DNA from: Anaerolineaceae bacterium
GTDB lineage: Bacteria; Chloroflexota; Anaerolineae; Anaerolineales; Anaerolineaceae
DNA: 64,000 nt
Assembly (NCBI GenBank): GCA_016841525.1
Contig: JAENYZ010000001.1
Location: forward strand, 682,001 to 746,000
Direction: 5' to 3'
The position numbers and the translations under genes are program-made. This document shows positions 27,963 through 36,436 of this stretch, piece after piece. The notes beneath the pieces are model-generated. The model was not told where the DNA came from, ran no database searches, and was given only the letters and a program-made list of their open reading frames with translations. The stretch's first letter is position 1. Each line of letters begins with the position of its first letter.

Positions 27963-28345
27963 GTGTGCGGTGTCCAGGAAATATTATACACTCTGGTTAT
28001 CAAGAATATATCAGGTTGATCTCCCCCGTGTGCGTCCAGTTACCCCCGCCCACCAGACCGGCATGGCTGATGGTGTGGTGCGGGGCGCGGAATAGCTGGG
28101 GGCGCACTAGCGACACATCAGATGACAGCAGATCCGCTACGCTCTAGATGTGCGGGGCACATCCAGAGTTTCGTCGTTCGTCATCGTCGGGAGGATTGAA
28201 GGCAATGCGCGTGCCATTCGAGTTTTACCGGCGCTGGGTGGACCTATCATCATTACGTTTTTCCTGCACACGTGAGGGTGTACCAGTATGGCGCACTCTT
28301 AGCCTGTCTTCAAACGCATTTTCCTCACATCAAAAGGGAGTATAC
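27963..28345 (-). pseudogene. comM: comM central AAA-region fragment
   Basis: Read leftward, this gives MMIGPPSAGKTRMARALPSI (the Walker A region of ComM), ILPTMTNDETLDVPR, then in another frame FRAPHHTIS with LVGGG and GEIN, the order found in YifB/ComM. Several stops and frame changes are present. It is the only piece of the central region in the window. With copy 4 (25076) downstream it is the right way round to be part of one comM gene split by the transposase and hydrolase. Confidence 0.8.
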
Positions 28346-28479
28346 CTGTAGCGGCTCTATCTGGCACGAGAGATAAGCCGTGTTTCTAACACATGGGAAG
28401 GAATTAAATAGTGTGACCCATAATTATTTCCCTATGCCTACCTAGATAAAATAAGGCATTTAAAAATTTTTTCTCACTT

Positions 28480-29055
28480 TTACTTTCTTCTTAACCAATA
28501 CCAATTTGCCGGATATCGCCAATAACTGTGGTTTGAAGTCCGTTCTAATTCAAAATCGGGGCTAAAAAGATTCTTTACGGTTTCCGAGTCTAAACCAACA
28601 GTCTTTTTACCTTGCTGTCGAGGTGTGAATGCGTTTAGGAGGAATACCCCTCCACTCACAATAATTTTATTTAATCCAACAATATAACACTCCATTTGAT
28701 CGGGATTCAGCAAATGGAAGCAGCCAATGTCATAAGCGAAATGGATCGGTGGTAATTTCAATAAGGATAACTTGCTTACATCTGCCGAAATAAAGAGGGT
28801 TCGATCCAGAACATTGGCTGCATTTGCTGCCTTATTTGCCTTGTGAATGGCATAAATAATAAAATCAATTCCAATGACTCGCCACCCTTGTAAAGCCAAA
28901 AAAACACTCTCTTTTCCAATCCCACAGCCAAGATCAAGGATTTGAGATTCATTTTTATCAAATTCCATAAGAGTGTCCAGTATTTCATGTGGCACTTTAT
29001 CAAGTTTCCAATTATCTGCCCCTATAATGAAAGCCAAAGAATAGAGAAATTTCAT
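28480..29055 (-). CDS. SAM-dependent class I methyltransferase
   Basis: 191 residues. Motif I is ILDLGCGIGKES (about 39-50), followed by the acidic end of strand two (IGIDFI), an ISADVSKL motif near 90 and YDIGCFHLLN at motif IV. The fold is the standard small methyltransferase without a recognisable substrate domain; relatives include thiopurine and tellurite-type methyltransferases, so the substrate is open. GAGGTT precedes the ATG. It lies 63 bp after the readthrough end of the lipoprotein gene upstream, so the two may be co-transcribed. No attC was seen at its 3' side, so it is probably not a cassette. The 3' flank (28346-28479) is empty. Confidence 0.75.
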   Translation of the reverse strand: MKFLYSLAFIIGADNWKLDKVPHEILDTLMEFDKNESQILDLGCGIGKESVFLALQGWRVIGIDFIIYAIHKANKAANAANVLDRTLFISADVSKLSLLKLPPIHFAYDIGCFHLLNPDQMECYIVGLNKIIVSGGVFLLNAFTPRQQGKKTVGLDSETVKNLFSPDFELERTSNHSYWRYPANWYWLRRK

Positions 29056-29265
29056 AATAACCTCTACGTAAAATTTTTCGTTGATTGAAATGTAAGGATT
29101 CTCACTTTTTTAATACTTCTACTTGGCAATGTCCCAAACAATGTTAAAATATCCTTCAGCTTGACCTCTGGGCATAAGCTTCACGCCGGGTTTGCTCAAA
29201 ACACCACTCTCACCCTCTACCACAGGCGGGTCAGGCTTCACTCCGGGTTGGGTTGCAAGATATCT

Positions 29266-30729
29266 TCAGTCAGATGTTAGAACAACATCTGTTCCTTCAA
29301 TAGTTTTTTCTGTTCCTTTGTAAACTATTTGCCATCGTCCATCAATAACTATGCGTTCATATTTTTCGATATTTTCAACGCGTATCCCCGCATCCCAGAG
29401 TCGTAATGCAAGAGCGATTTCTTCAGATAAGATATCAGACCGATAGACATCGGCAAGATTTTCTAATTGAATATCCACAAGTATGAAACGAGTAAGTGAT
29501 AAATTTGTCGTTGCAGGGGTAAAGGAAATTAATTCTAATCCATATTCCGTTTGAAAACTCCTATACTGATGTATGCCAGTATGTGAAGTGTGAGAATAAA
29601 TTAAACCAATTCCACATGCATACCATTCGCTTGTCGAAATTGAGCCTTGGTGGGATCTATGCGGATTAGGATGGATGTAATTCTGAATAGAATCCAATTT
29701 TTCTGCATTATATGTTCCGAATGCCACTGTTTTTTTCTCAACACCCCCAAAGGTAATTGAAACACTACCAGATGGTCTTGAATGATCAAACTCACAGAAA
29801 TCATAGTACAGGAAGGTTTGACCATCCATTTCGGGGGATTCGAGTAAACTATTTCCAAAATCTGGCCAAGGCATTTTACATTGATCGTCATTCGGTGCCA
29901 TCAATACAGATTCTTTTTCCACGGTAACATAATAGTTTTCACCATTCTGGTTTGTCACTTTATAAAGATAAGTTCCGGGTAAACCCCACATATAAATCGG
30001 TTTCCCTTCACACGAGATATGATTGTTGTCCCAAATTGGAGAAATAGATTTTTCTGATAATTCTTGTGGAAAAATTGCTGTTTGTATTGAAGGTGGAGTT
30101 TCAATAACAAGAGATTCTGCAGATGGGGTAACATCTTCATACCTACTTGCACCTTTACTGTTTTCAGTTTCAATCTTGAAAGATGAAATATTAATATCTC
30201 TTAACTTCCCCTGAATGATAACCAGATCATCATAACCTGAGCGAACCAAATCATTGTCGAACCTGGAAAGCTGTGATACTTTCCCTTCAAAATCATAAGC
30301 ATTCCCTACCTGAATCGGTTTAATATTATTGACAAAAAATAAACCTTCCTTTTCTCCCAGAGAATAAGAGTCAGCATCTTCTACTAAAAAAACAAGTTGT
30401 GTTGAAATTAATTGTGAGAGGTTATCTTGGTCATAAATGGAGATAATCAAGAAAAACTTGCCTTCATTTGGATATACGATTATTGCATCGATTCTTCCGA
30501 TTCCTCTTACAAGCTTCCCTTCATACTTCTCCGCCCCGTGTGCCCAACCTTTGTTATCAATTACGTTGGTTGGGAAATTTTTGTATAGTTCTTCAAGTTT
30601 GACATAGCTTGAATTGAATGCTTCATCCTTTGTCGGAAATTGAGGTGGTTCGGGAATTCTAACGTCACACGCAGAAAGGATTAACCCAAAGAGTAATACA
30701 ATTGCTAACTGCATTCTGCTTTTTTTCAT
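29266..30729 (-). CDS. Uncharacterised lipoprotein (cassette gene) with in-frame TGA and conserved-looking extension
   Basis: 487 residues to the TGA at 29266. The ATG at 30729 (or the GTG just before) follows AAAGGGGAG. A signal peptide ends in a lipobox (LILSAC). No known domain was recognised: there is a beta-rich region about 40-200, a Ser/Thr linker and a second domain from about 235 with several cysteines. After the TGA the same frame runs 48 more codons (QPGVKPDPPVVEGESG, then KPGVKLMPRGQAEG, ending VWDIAK) to a TAG at 29119. That looks like coding sequence, so the TGA may be a recent mutation or sequencing error. It is the last cassette before the methyltransferase. Confidence 0.6.
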   Translation of the reverse strand: MKKSRMQLAIVLLFGLILSACDVRIPEPPQFPTKDEAFNSSYVKLEELYKNFPTNVIDNKGWAHGAEKYEGKLVRGIGRIDAIIVYPNEGKFFLIISIYDQDNLSQLISTQLVFLVEDADSYSLGEKEGLFFVNNIKPIQVGNAYDFEGKVSQLSRFDNDLVRSGYDDLVIIQGKLRDINISSFKIETENSKGASRYEDVTPSAESLVIETPPSIQTAIFPQELSEKSISPIWDNNHISCEGKPIYMWGLPGTYLYKVTNQNGENYYVTVEKESVLMAPNDDQCKMPWPDFGNSLLESPEMDGQTFLYYDFCEFDHSRPSGSVSITFGGVEKKTVAFGTYNAEKLDSIQNYIHPNPHRSHQGSISTSEWYACGIGLIYSHTSHTGIHQYRSFQTEYGLELISFTPATTNLSLTRFILVDIQLENLADVYRSDILSEEIALALRLWDAGIRVENIEKYERIVIDGRWQIVYKGTEKTIEGTDVVLTSD

Positions 30730-30786
30730 CACTTGGACTCCCCTTTATTGTTTCCTTCTTCCCAAATAATTTTACTTTATATTGCT

Positions 30787-30918
30787 ACCAAACGGTTTGC
30801 GTTACCTGCGCTGGGGCGGGGACGGCGAAGCCGTCTAACCACAGAAAAAGGCTGATGGGTAGAAAAATACCTGAAAACGGCGCAGATTCTCCAGTGTTGG
30901 ATGCACGCTTTGTTGGGC
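30787..30918 (-). other. attC site (of the 30943-31473 cassette)
   Basis: Minus strand: GCCCAAC core at 30918-30912 and the degenerate partner GTTTGGT at 30793-30787. Next to the second core is GCAAACC, shared with the sites at 36291 and 37323. 132 bp, about the length of VCR-like sites. Confidence 0.6.
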
Positions 30919-30942
30919 TGCAATTTTTTTATTTTTGAACCG

Positions 30943-31473
30943 TCATTTCCTCTCTAAAATAAATGATTTTACAATATTGTCGTAAATGATTTCCTTTTTA
31001 CTTACTTCAGCATCATCAGGTCTTCCTTCTCCACGAGAAACGTTCGCAAGAATAGCTGTTATAAGGTACTCTAATCTCTCGATATATAAACAATACTTTT
31101 TTATCAACTGGGCTCCCGTAGGACTTGTTCGATAATATTTAGCCGTAAATTGATCCTTTGATAATATCTTGATTTTACATGTTGACTCTTCGAAAAGATG
31201 TTGTCGATATGCAAACCCCTCATAATATTTGTTTGTGTCCTCCATTGGTGGTTCTGGCTCATCTTGTTTCAATGGGGTCACAACAATATTAATAAACATT
31301 TGATTTGGGCCAATTATTGACTTTGTTAGTGAAGTATCATTCTGTGCCTTTGAAAATACACCACCAATATTGAATGCCCATGAAGAAATGTGACGCAATA
31401 CTCCATACCAGTCTTCTGGAAGGAAGATATATGACTTATATACATCTGTTTGACAAATAAAATATTTTTTCAT
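30943..31473 (-). CDS. Hypothetical cassette protein
   Basis: 176 residues, no signal peptide or membrane helix, no family recognised. It is Tyr/Phe/Ile-rich at the start (KKYFICQTDVYKSYIFLPEDWY), with a central acidic Pro-rich stretch (KQDEPEPPMEDTN) and a helical C-terminus (LIKKYCLYIERLEYLITAILANVS). The gene ends 25 bp from its attC and is preceded by another, so it is a complete single-gene cassette. There is no clear ribosome binding site, as is common in cassettes transcribed from outside. It is probably a cytosolic protein of unknown role. Confidence 0.55.
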   Translation of the reverse strand: MKKYFICQTDVYKSYIFLPEDWYGVLRHISSWAFNIGGVFSKAQNDTSLTKSIIGPNQMFINIVVTPLKQDEPEPPMEDTNKYYEGFAYRQHLFEESTCKIKILSKDQFTAKYYRTSPTGAQLIKKYCLYIERLEYLITAILANVSRGEGRPDDAEVSKKEIIYDNIVKSFILERK

Positions 31474-31506
31474 TTTGTGTTCATTAGTTCCGCATAAGGT
31501 TCAGCT

Positions 31507-31634
31507 GCCTAACGATGGAGCTGAGCCACAGAGCGGCCCATGCCCGATACCTACTTGAACTCTCAAAGTAGCTACCCAACTACTCGCGGCTTCATCGCTG
31601 CGACAGCCGCGTCGGCTCCAGTGATTTATTAGGC
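31507..31634 (-). other. attC site (of the PH-like cassette)
   Basis: Cores GCCTAAT (31634-31628, minus strand) and GTTAGGC (31513-31507), 128 bp. The gene stop codon TAA lies inside the first core, the arrangement seen in compact integron cassettes. Inner arms TGGAGCCGA and TGGCTCAGCTCCA are near complementary. Confidence 0.75.
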
Positions 31635-32138
31635 GGCTTCTTTTGCAGATACTGCTTCTTGAATGAGCCGTAGCACATCATCCGGTCGGCGCGTCGAAAA
31701 GGAAATGTCCCGCACAGGTCCTACTTTTCTCTTGAACGCGATTACAACCCTGGGATACTCCAGAAAATTGAACAAGGCGCGGTATCTCTTACGTATGGAC
31801 ATAAAGTGAATCCCGGCTCCTCCCATCTTCATCAACACAGGCATATCATCGAGACGGCTCTCCTCGATGTTATCCAATGGAACTGCCCATGTGAAGATCC
31901 CAAATGTGAGCTTCAGAGATTCTGCTGTGAGACAGATAACGAGTGTTCTGTAATTCACCAAGTAGAAAAGGAAAAAACCGAAAAGGCAGAGGAAAACAGC
32001 TGCAAAGATATCTAGATCACCTGCGATCACACGCCAGATAAATAGCACGAGGAAGAGGATCGTAAGCGCCAAGAATAGCACTTCTGTCTTTTTCGAAGTA
32101 ACTCTCTCCTCGTATACGAGATCGTCATTTATTATCAT
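31629..32138 (-). CDS. Small membrane protein with PH-like domain (cassette gene)
   Basis: 169 residues from the second ATG (32138). The frame is open five codons further to a TTG in the attC core, but AGGTGA of that core gives a good ribosome site for 32138. Two close membrane helices (about 20-65: ALTILFLVLFIWRVI and FAAVFLCLFGFFLFYLV) are followed by a beta-rich domain (YRTLVICLTAESLKLTFG, then DNIEESRLDD and VVIAFKR), the pattern of bacterial PH (YdbT/DUF304-like) domains. Function is unknown. The stop codon is within its own attC, so translation and cassette ends are tightly packed. Confidence 0.65.
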   Translation of the reverse strand: MIINDDLVYEERVTSKKTEVLFLALTILFLVLFIWRVIAGDLDIFAAVFLCLFGFFLFYLVNYRTLVICLTAESLKLTFGIFTWAVPLDNIEESRLDDMPVLMKMGGAGIHFMSIRKRYRALFNFLEYPRVVIAFKRKVGPVRDISFSTRRPDDVLRLIQEAVSAKEAA

Positions 32139-32144
32139 CATTTC

Positions 32145-32239
32145 ACCTGACAAGCGATCCGCTCAGCACCCAAGAGTATCAGCCTATCTATACCGCTCAC
32201 CTGCCGCCATAGGCAGATCTGCTTCACACAGGGTTAGGC
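32145..32239 (-). other. Degenerate attC site (of the ELWxxDGT cassette)
   Basis: Minus strand: GCCTAAC at 32239-32233 and GTCAGGT at 32151-32145, which keeps the core pattern except at one base. 95 bp. The second core overlaps the start region of the next gene and doubles as its ribosome site. Confidence 0.5.
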
Positions 32240-32274
32240 GCAAGTTGAAGATTGACAGCTACACTCTTGCAGGT

Positions 32275-35037
32275 CTATGGGATATTATTTGCAAGCAAAG
32301 GTAGATAAATATTGTAATAGATGGGCAAAGCCCACAGCTCCTTGCCGTGACTACCATCATTTGCGCTAAAGAAAAGGTGCCCATCGGCAAACAAAATATT
32401 CTCGGGCAAGGCACCCTCACTTCCAGGAAAAATGTCATTCACCAACCGCGTTCCAATTTCTGTACCATTGCTTTGCCACAGTTCTCTCCCATGCACACCG
32501 TCTTCCGCTGAGAAGAAAACCAGACCGCCAGCATGAGTCAGATCTGTTGGATTCGAGCTAAAAGTTCCTGAGTAGATGTCACTGACCCGCACTGTTCCAG
32601 TGAAAGTACCATCACTTTTCCACAACTCTCTTCCACTAACACTATCTTCCGCGGTGAAGAAAAGCGTTCCATTGACGTTGAGCAGATACATTGGGCCAGA
32701 TTCTTCGCCTGGAGAGATATCCTTAACGATAACCGTGCCTTCCTCCGTCCCATCACTTTTCCATAATTCATACCCATATTCTTCGGTATAAGCGCTGAAA
32801 AAAAGCAGACCGTTCATGGCTGTCAGATACTCTGGGTCTGAAAACTCTGGCCCAGGCATTATATCCTTAACGAGATAGGTTCCTGCTTCTGTGCCGTCAC
32901 TCGCCCATAACTCACGACCATTGTCCCCGTCATCCGCTGTAAAGAAAAGCATCCCGTCTACGTTCGTAAGGTGCATGGGTTTTGAACTGCTGAGTCCGGT
33001 GTTGATATCGCTAACCCGGGCAGTCCCCGTCTCGGTACCATCACTCACCCATAACTCACGACCATTATTCCCATCGTCCGCGGTAAAGAAAAGCGTTCCA
33101 TCTACATCGGTCAGATTTTCTGGATCTGAAGCATTTATTCCGGAGTTGATATCTTTAACGGGCACAGTACCCATTTCGGTGCCATTACTCATCCATAGTT
33201 CTTCACCCAGAATGTCATTGTAGGCGCTCATAAAAAGCATTTCTCCAGCAATCGTCAGGTATTTAGGTTCCGAACTATTTGCCCCACTATAAATGTCTTT
33301 CAGCAACACTGTGCCAGCCTCCATACCATCACTCATCCATAATTCATTTCCGAAAGATTCATCACTGGCGCTGAAATAGAGAGCGCCATTGAATGATGTC
33401 AGGAAATTCGGGCTCGAATTTCTGCTACCCATTTGAATATCTTTGACCCGCAATGTGCCAGTCAGCTTGCCATCACTCTTCCATAATTCAATACCGCTCA
33501 CTTCGTCGTCCGCCCTAAAGAAGAGCATTCCGTTCACGTCTACGAAATGAGATGGGAGCGATCCGGTGCCCTTGGTATTAATATCCAGAACACGTACAGT
33601 ACCCGTTGCAGTCCCATCGCTGACCCACAACTCGCGCTGAGCAGTGAAATCCACCGCACTAAAAAAGAGCCTTCCACCCACACCAGCCAGCATCCTGGGG
33701 TTTACCCCTGTCTCACCGGGAATAATATCTTTGACCATTTCAGTGCCGGATTCGGTGCCATCACTGATCCACAGTTCACTCCCATAAATTTCGTCGTAAG
33801 CGCTGAAATAGAGCGAGTCTGAAACTTTGGTAAGATATGAGGGACCTGATGAGTCACTACCTGGGGCAATATCCTTGACCATTTCGGTGCCGAGTTCGGT
33901 GCCGTCACTCTTCCACAATTCAATACCGTTGACTCCGTCGGTGGCCGCGAAGAAGAGTGTGCCATTGAAATTTGTGAGGTAACCGACACTGGATTGCGCT
34001 GGGCCAAGCCAGATATCCTTGACCATTTCGGTGCCGAGTTCGGTGCCATCGCTCTTCCACAATTCGTAGTTGTTACCACCACTAGTTGCGCGAAAGAATA
34101 GCACACCTTCCACATCCATAAGCCAGGTTGGATAAGAGCTTTCTGCGCCACTAACAATGTCTTTTACTAGCACTGTTCCTGACAATGTTCCATCGCTTTT
34201 CCATAGTTCATCGCCGCTCAAGCCATCCGTGGCACGGAAGAAGAACAGGCCACCAGAAGCAGCTTGCCAGTTAATATTGGAGTTTGAGGTACCAGGATAG
34301 ATGTCCTTTATCAGGGTCGTACCGGCCATCGTACCATCACTCGTCCATAATTCTGCGCCATGATCGGAATCACGCGCACTAAAAAATAGCGTACCATCGA
34401 CATTGGTAAGATAATTTGGATACGAGCCCTCTGTGCCAGGATAAATATCCTTTACCATAATGGTGCCACCCGGTGTGCCATCGCTCTTCCAAAGCTCATA
34501 GCCGCCGATACCGTCTCTGGCACTGAAGAAGAAATGATCGTTGACCTGGGTCAGGTATCTTGGGTCTGATCCAGCGATTAAATATAGTTCAGCGACCATT
34601 GTAGTTCCGTTCTCAGTACCATCGCTGCACCACAATTCGCTACCATGGATGCCATCGTTCGCCTGGAAGTAAAGGATGCCATTCATATTCAGAAGATAGT
34701 TGGGGTCAGCATCACCGGTCGCATGGATATCCTTTACCATCATGGTGCCACCCGGTGTGCCATCGCTCTTCCACAATTCAAGACCGTGGACGCCGTCGTC
34801 TGCTACAAAGAACAATACGCCACCGACATCGACCAACCGCATCGGATCCGACGGCTCAGTAGCAATATTGATGTCTTTTACAAGGTAAGGTAACGCCGGT
34901 GTACGCTGTTCTGCTCCAAATACTACGATGGTACTCAAACCTACCCCCATTAGCAGCAACATCAAGATCAGACCAAGGCTAAAGAAATGTTGAGAAAACA
35001 CAATTTGAGATTCCCGCCCCATATTTCTGCTGTTCAT
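32275..35037 (-). CDS. Large exported ELWxxDGT-repeat protein (cassette gene)
   Basis: 920 residues. A signal segment (about 15-40, LILMLLLMGVGLSTIVVFG) is followed by about eighteen tandem repeats of 45-48 residues through to about 900, each with the core LFFxAxDGxxGxELWxSDGTxxGT and ending MVKDI or VKDI. The repeat is the ELWxxDGT type, predicted to fold into a beta-propeller or similar. A hydrophobic tail (YNIYLPLLANNIP) resembles a surface-sorting signal of this group. It is probably an exported adhesin or structural protein. The start follows GGAGGTGA. At about 2.8 kb it is far larger than usual cassette genes, and its own upstream region (35038-35243) may carry a promoter. Confidence 0.85.
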   Translation of the reverse strand: MNSRNMGRESQIVFSQHFFSLGLILMLLLMGVGLSTIVVFGAEQRTPALPYLVKDINIATEPSDPMRLVDVGGVLFFVADDGVHGLELWKSDGTPGGTMMVKDIHATGDADPNYLLNMNGILYFQANDGIHGSELWCSDGTENGTTMVAELYLIAGSDPRYLTQVNDHFFFSARDGIGGYELWKSDGTPGGTIMVKDIYPGTEGSYPNYLTNVDGTLFFSARDSDHGAELWTSDGTMAGTTLIKDIYPGTSNSNINWQAASGGLFFFRATDGLSGDELWKSDGTLSGTVLVKDIVSGAESSYPTWLMDVEGVLFFRATSGGNNYELWKSDGTELGTEMVKDIWLGPAQSSVGYLTNFNGTLFFAATDGVNGIELWKSDGTELGTEMVKDIAPGSDSSGPSYLTKVSDSLYFSAYDEIYGSELWISDGTESGTEMVKDIIPGETGVNPRMLAGVGGRLFFSAVDFTAQRELWVSDGTATGTVRVLDINTKGTGSLPSHFVDVNGMLFFRADDEVSGIELWKSDGKLTGTLRVKDIQMGSRNSSPNFLTSFNGALYFSASDESFGNELWMSDGMEAGTVLLKDIYSGANSSEPKYLTIAGEMLFMSAYNDILGEELWMSNGTEMGTVPVKDINSGINASDPENLTDVDGTLFFTADDGNNGRELWVSDGTETGTARVSDINTGLSSSKPMHLTNVDGMLFFTADDGDNGRELWASDGTEAGTYLVKDIMPGPEFSDPEYLTAMNGLLFFSAYTEEYGYELWKSDGTEEGTVIVKDISPGEESGPMYLLNVNGTLFFTAEDSVSGRELWKSDGTFTGTVRVSDIYSGTFSSNPTDLTHAGGLVFFSAEDGVHGRELWQSNGTEIGTRLVNDIFPGSEGALPENILFADGHLFFSANDGSHGKELWALPIYYNIYLPLLANNIP

Positions 35038-35243
35038 TCTTCACCTCCATTTACTATGCACAATAACATAAGCTATGCTGAGCCAGGTAGGACACCTTTT
35101 CATTTGATAACAAATTTGTTTTTTATACTTAGATATTACAGCTTTTTAATAACAAATTCAAATTTACAAAGGTTTTCTGAAACATCCGTGCGACCTTGAA
35201 GTCTGCTTGACATCATCCATATTCTTCGATTCAGCTTCACTGC

Positions 35244-35370
35244 GCCTAACGGCTTGGCTCAGCGGCAGCGGCGGCAGCAGCAAGACTCTTTCTAAATTAT
35301 GTACAATTTCTGGCAAAACAAACCTGAGCGGAGCAGCGAAACCTCTGTCCGGATGGAGTCGGTGTTGTGC
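35244..35370 (-). other. attC site (of the second CPBP cassette)
   Basis: Cores GCACAAC (35370-35364, minus strand) and GTTAGGC (35250-35244), 127 bp. Inner arms ACCGACTCC and GAGCCAAGCC are partly complementary. The CPBP gene stop is 18 bases beyond. Confidence 0.7.
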
Positions 35371-35387
35371 GTCTTTAATAGAATAGC

Positions 35388-36257
35388 CTATGAGAGATTC
35401 GAGAAAATGCCAAGCATGATCGGGATATCCATTCCGGCATGGAGCAATATCGAGCCCCACACACTATCGGTTTTTTGCATGATGTATCCAAGAGCAAGCG
35501 CAAGTGGAAAGGTAACTGCGATAAATAATCTCTGATCTGCAGTATAGGACACCCAATAATGCAGCCCAGTAAATACAAAAGCGATTAGGAAACTCGATAA
35601 AAATTTTCCGAAGAATGGTTCTAGCTTGCGTAGGAACAATCCGCGGAACAGGAGCTCTTCCAAGGTGCCGTTTGCCAGGACAAAGATCAATATCCAGGGT
35701 ATCCATGGGATGATTCTGGCAAAGCTCAGGTTTTGCGCGTTGAACAGGCTAGCCATAGGGATGGCACCTGCTACAAAGATGAAGAAGGTGGTAAATCCGA
35801 TGACGAGTCCCAGTTTCAGATTACCCTTCTGGATGTAGATCGAGCCCAGACTGCCGCCCGATAACAAGGTAAAGATAATGATCACACTTACGACTACGAA
35901 GCACTCATTCAGCTTAGGGAGAGCCCAACCGGCCGGAGTGGCGTCAGTCACACCCAGGTATGAGCGCATATATCTACCGAATACCAAGTCTAAGGAGACT
36001 GCCATAGTCATGATAAATAAGGCAAATAACAGCTGCCAGTATTTTTCAAAGCGTCTGCTCTTGCGCACCAGCAGCGCTGCTGCCAGTAAAAAGATGCTCA
36101 CACTGATCTTGGCCAGGTAGTCATCTATCCTTCCAAGCTTAGGGCCATCTCCCCATGGCGTGAAAACGATCAAAATAAACGCCGCACTGGCTATGAACAG
36201 AATGGCCAAAATGATACGCTCCCCCCATTCTTTTGCCGACAGATGATTAGTTTTCAC
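35388..36257 (-). CDS. CPBP-family intramembrane protease (cassette gene)
   Basis: 289 residues from the GTG at 36257, which follows AAAGGAGA; the frame is open further, to a TTG inside the attC core. About eight membrane helices. The conserved CPBP motifs are present: EELLFRGLFLRK (EExxxR, near residue 207) and FTGLHYW (metal-binding His, near 240), then a third helix with LHAGMD. CPBP (Abi/CaaX) proteins cut substrates in the membrane or give immunity to bacteriocins; the substrate is not known. It is similar to the next gene upstream (36437-37288), with matching motifs, so the two cassettes are paralogous. Confidence 0.8.
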   Translation of the reverse strand: MKTNHLSAKEWGERIILAILFIASAAFILIVFTPWGDGPKLGRIDDYLAKISVSIFLLAAALLVRKSRRFEKYWQLLFALFIMTMAVSLDLVFGRYMRSYLGVTDATPAGWALPKLNECFVVVSVIIIFTLLSGGSLGSIYIQKGNLKLGLVIGFTTFFIFVAGAIPMASLFNAQNLSFARIIPWIPWILIFVLANGTLEELLFRGLFLRKLEPFFGKFLSSFLIAFVFTGLHYWVSYTADQRLFIAVTFPLALALGYIMQKTDSVWGSILLHAGMDIPIMLGIFSNLS

Positions 36258-36290
36258 AATCAATCTCCTTTGATCACATTGAATTAAGCT

Positions 36291-36419
36291 GCCCAACGGT
36301 TTGCGTTACCCACAAGTTGGTGTGACAGGATTCTGTTTGGAACCAGGATAAACCCGAAGCTAGAAAAATACCTGCAAAATGCGCCGAATCCCACTTGTTA
36401 GTTGCAAGCCGTGTTGTGC
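36291..36419 (-). other. attC site (of the first CPBP cassette)
   Basis: Cores GCACAAC (36419-36413, minus strand) and GTTGGGC (36297-36291), 129 bp. It shares GCAAACCGTTGGGC with the next site (37323). The inner complementary arms include ACACGGCTTGC and ACGCAAACCG. Confidence 0.75.
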
Positions 36420-36436
36420 TGGAAGTGGGATATTTT

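Noticed and set aside
29155-29260. Possible seventh attC after the cassette lipoprotein (ACCCAAC ... GTTTGGG)
   Set aside because: The stretch reads better as coding sequence in frame with the lipoprotein; one core is off-consensus and inner arms do not pair.
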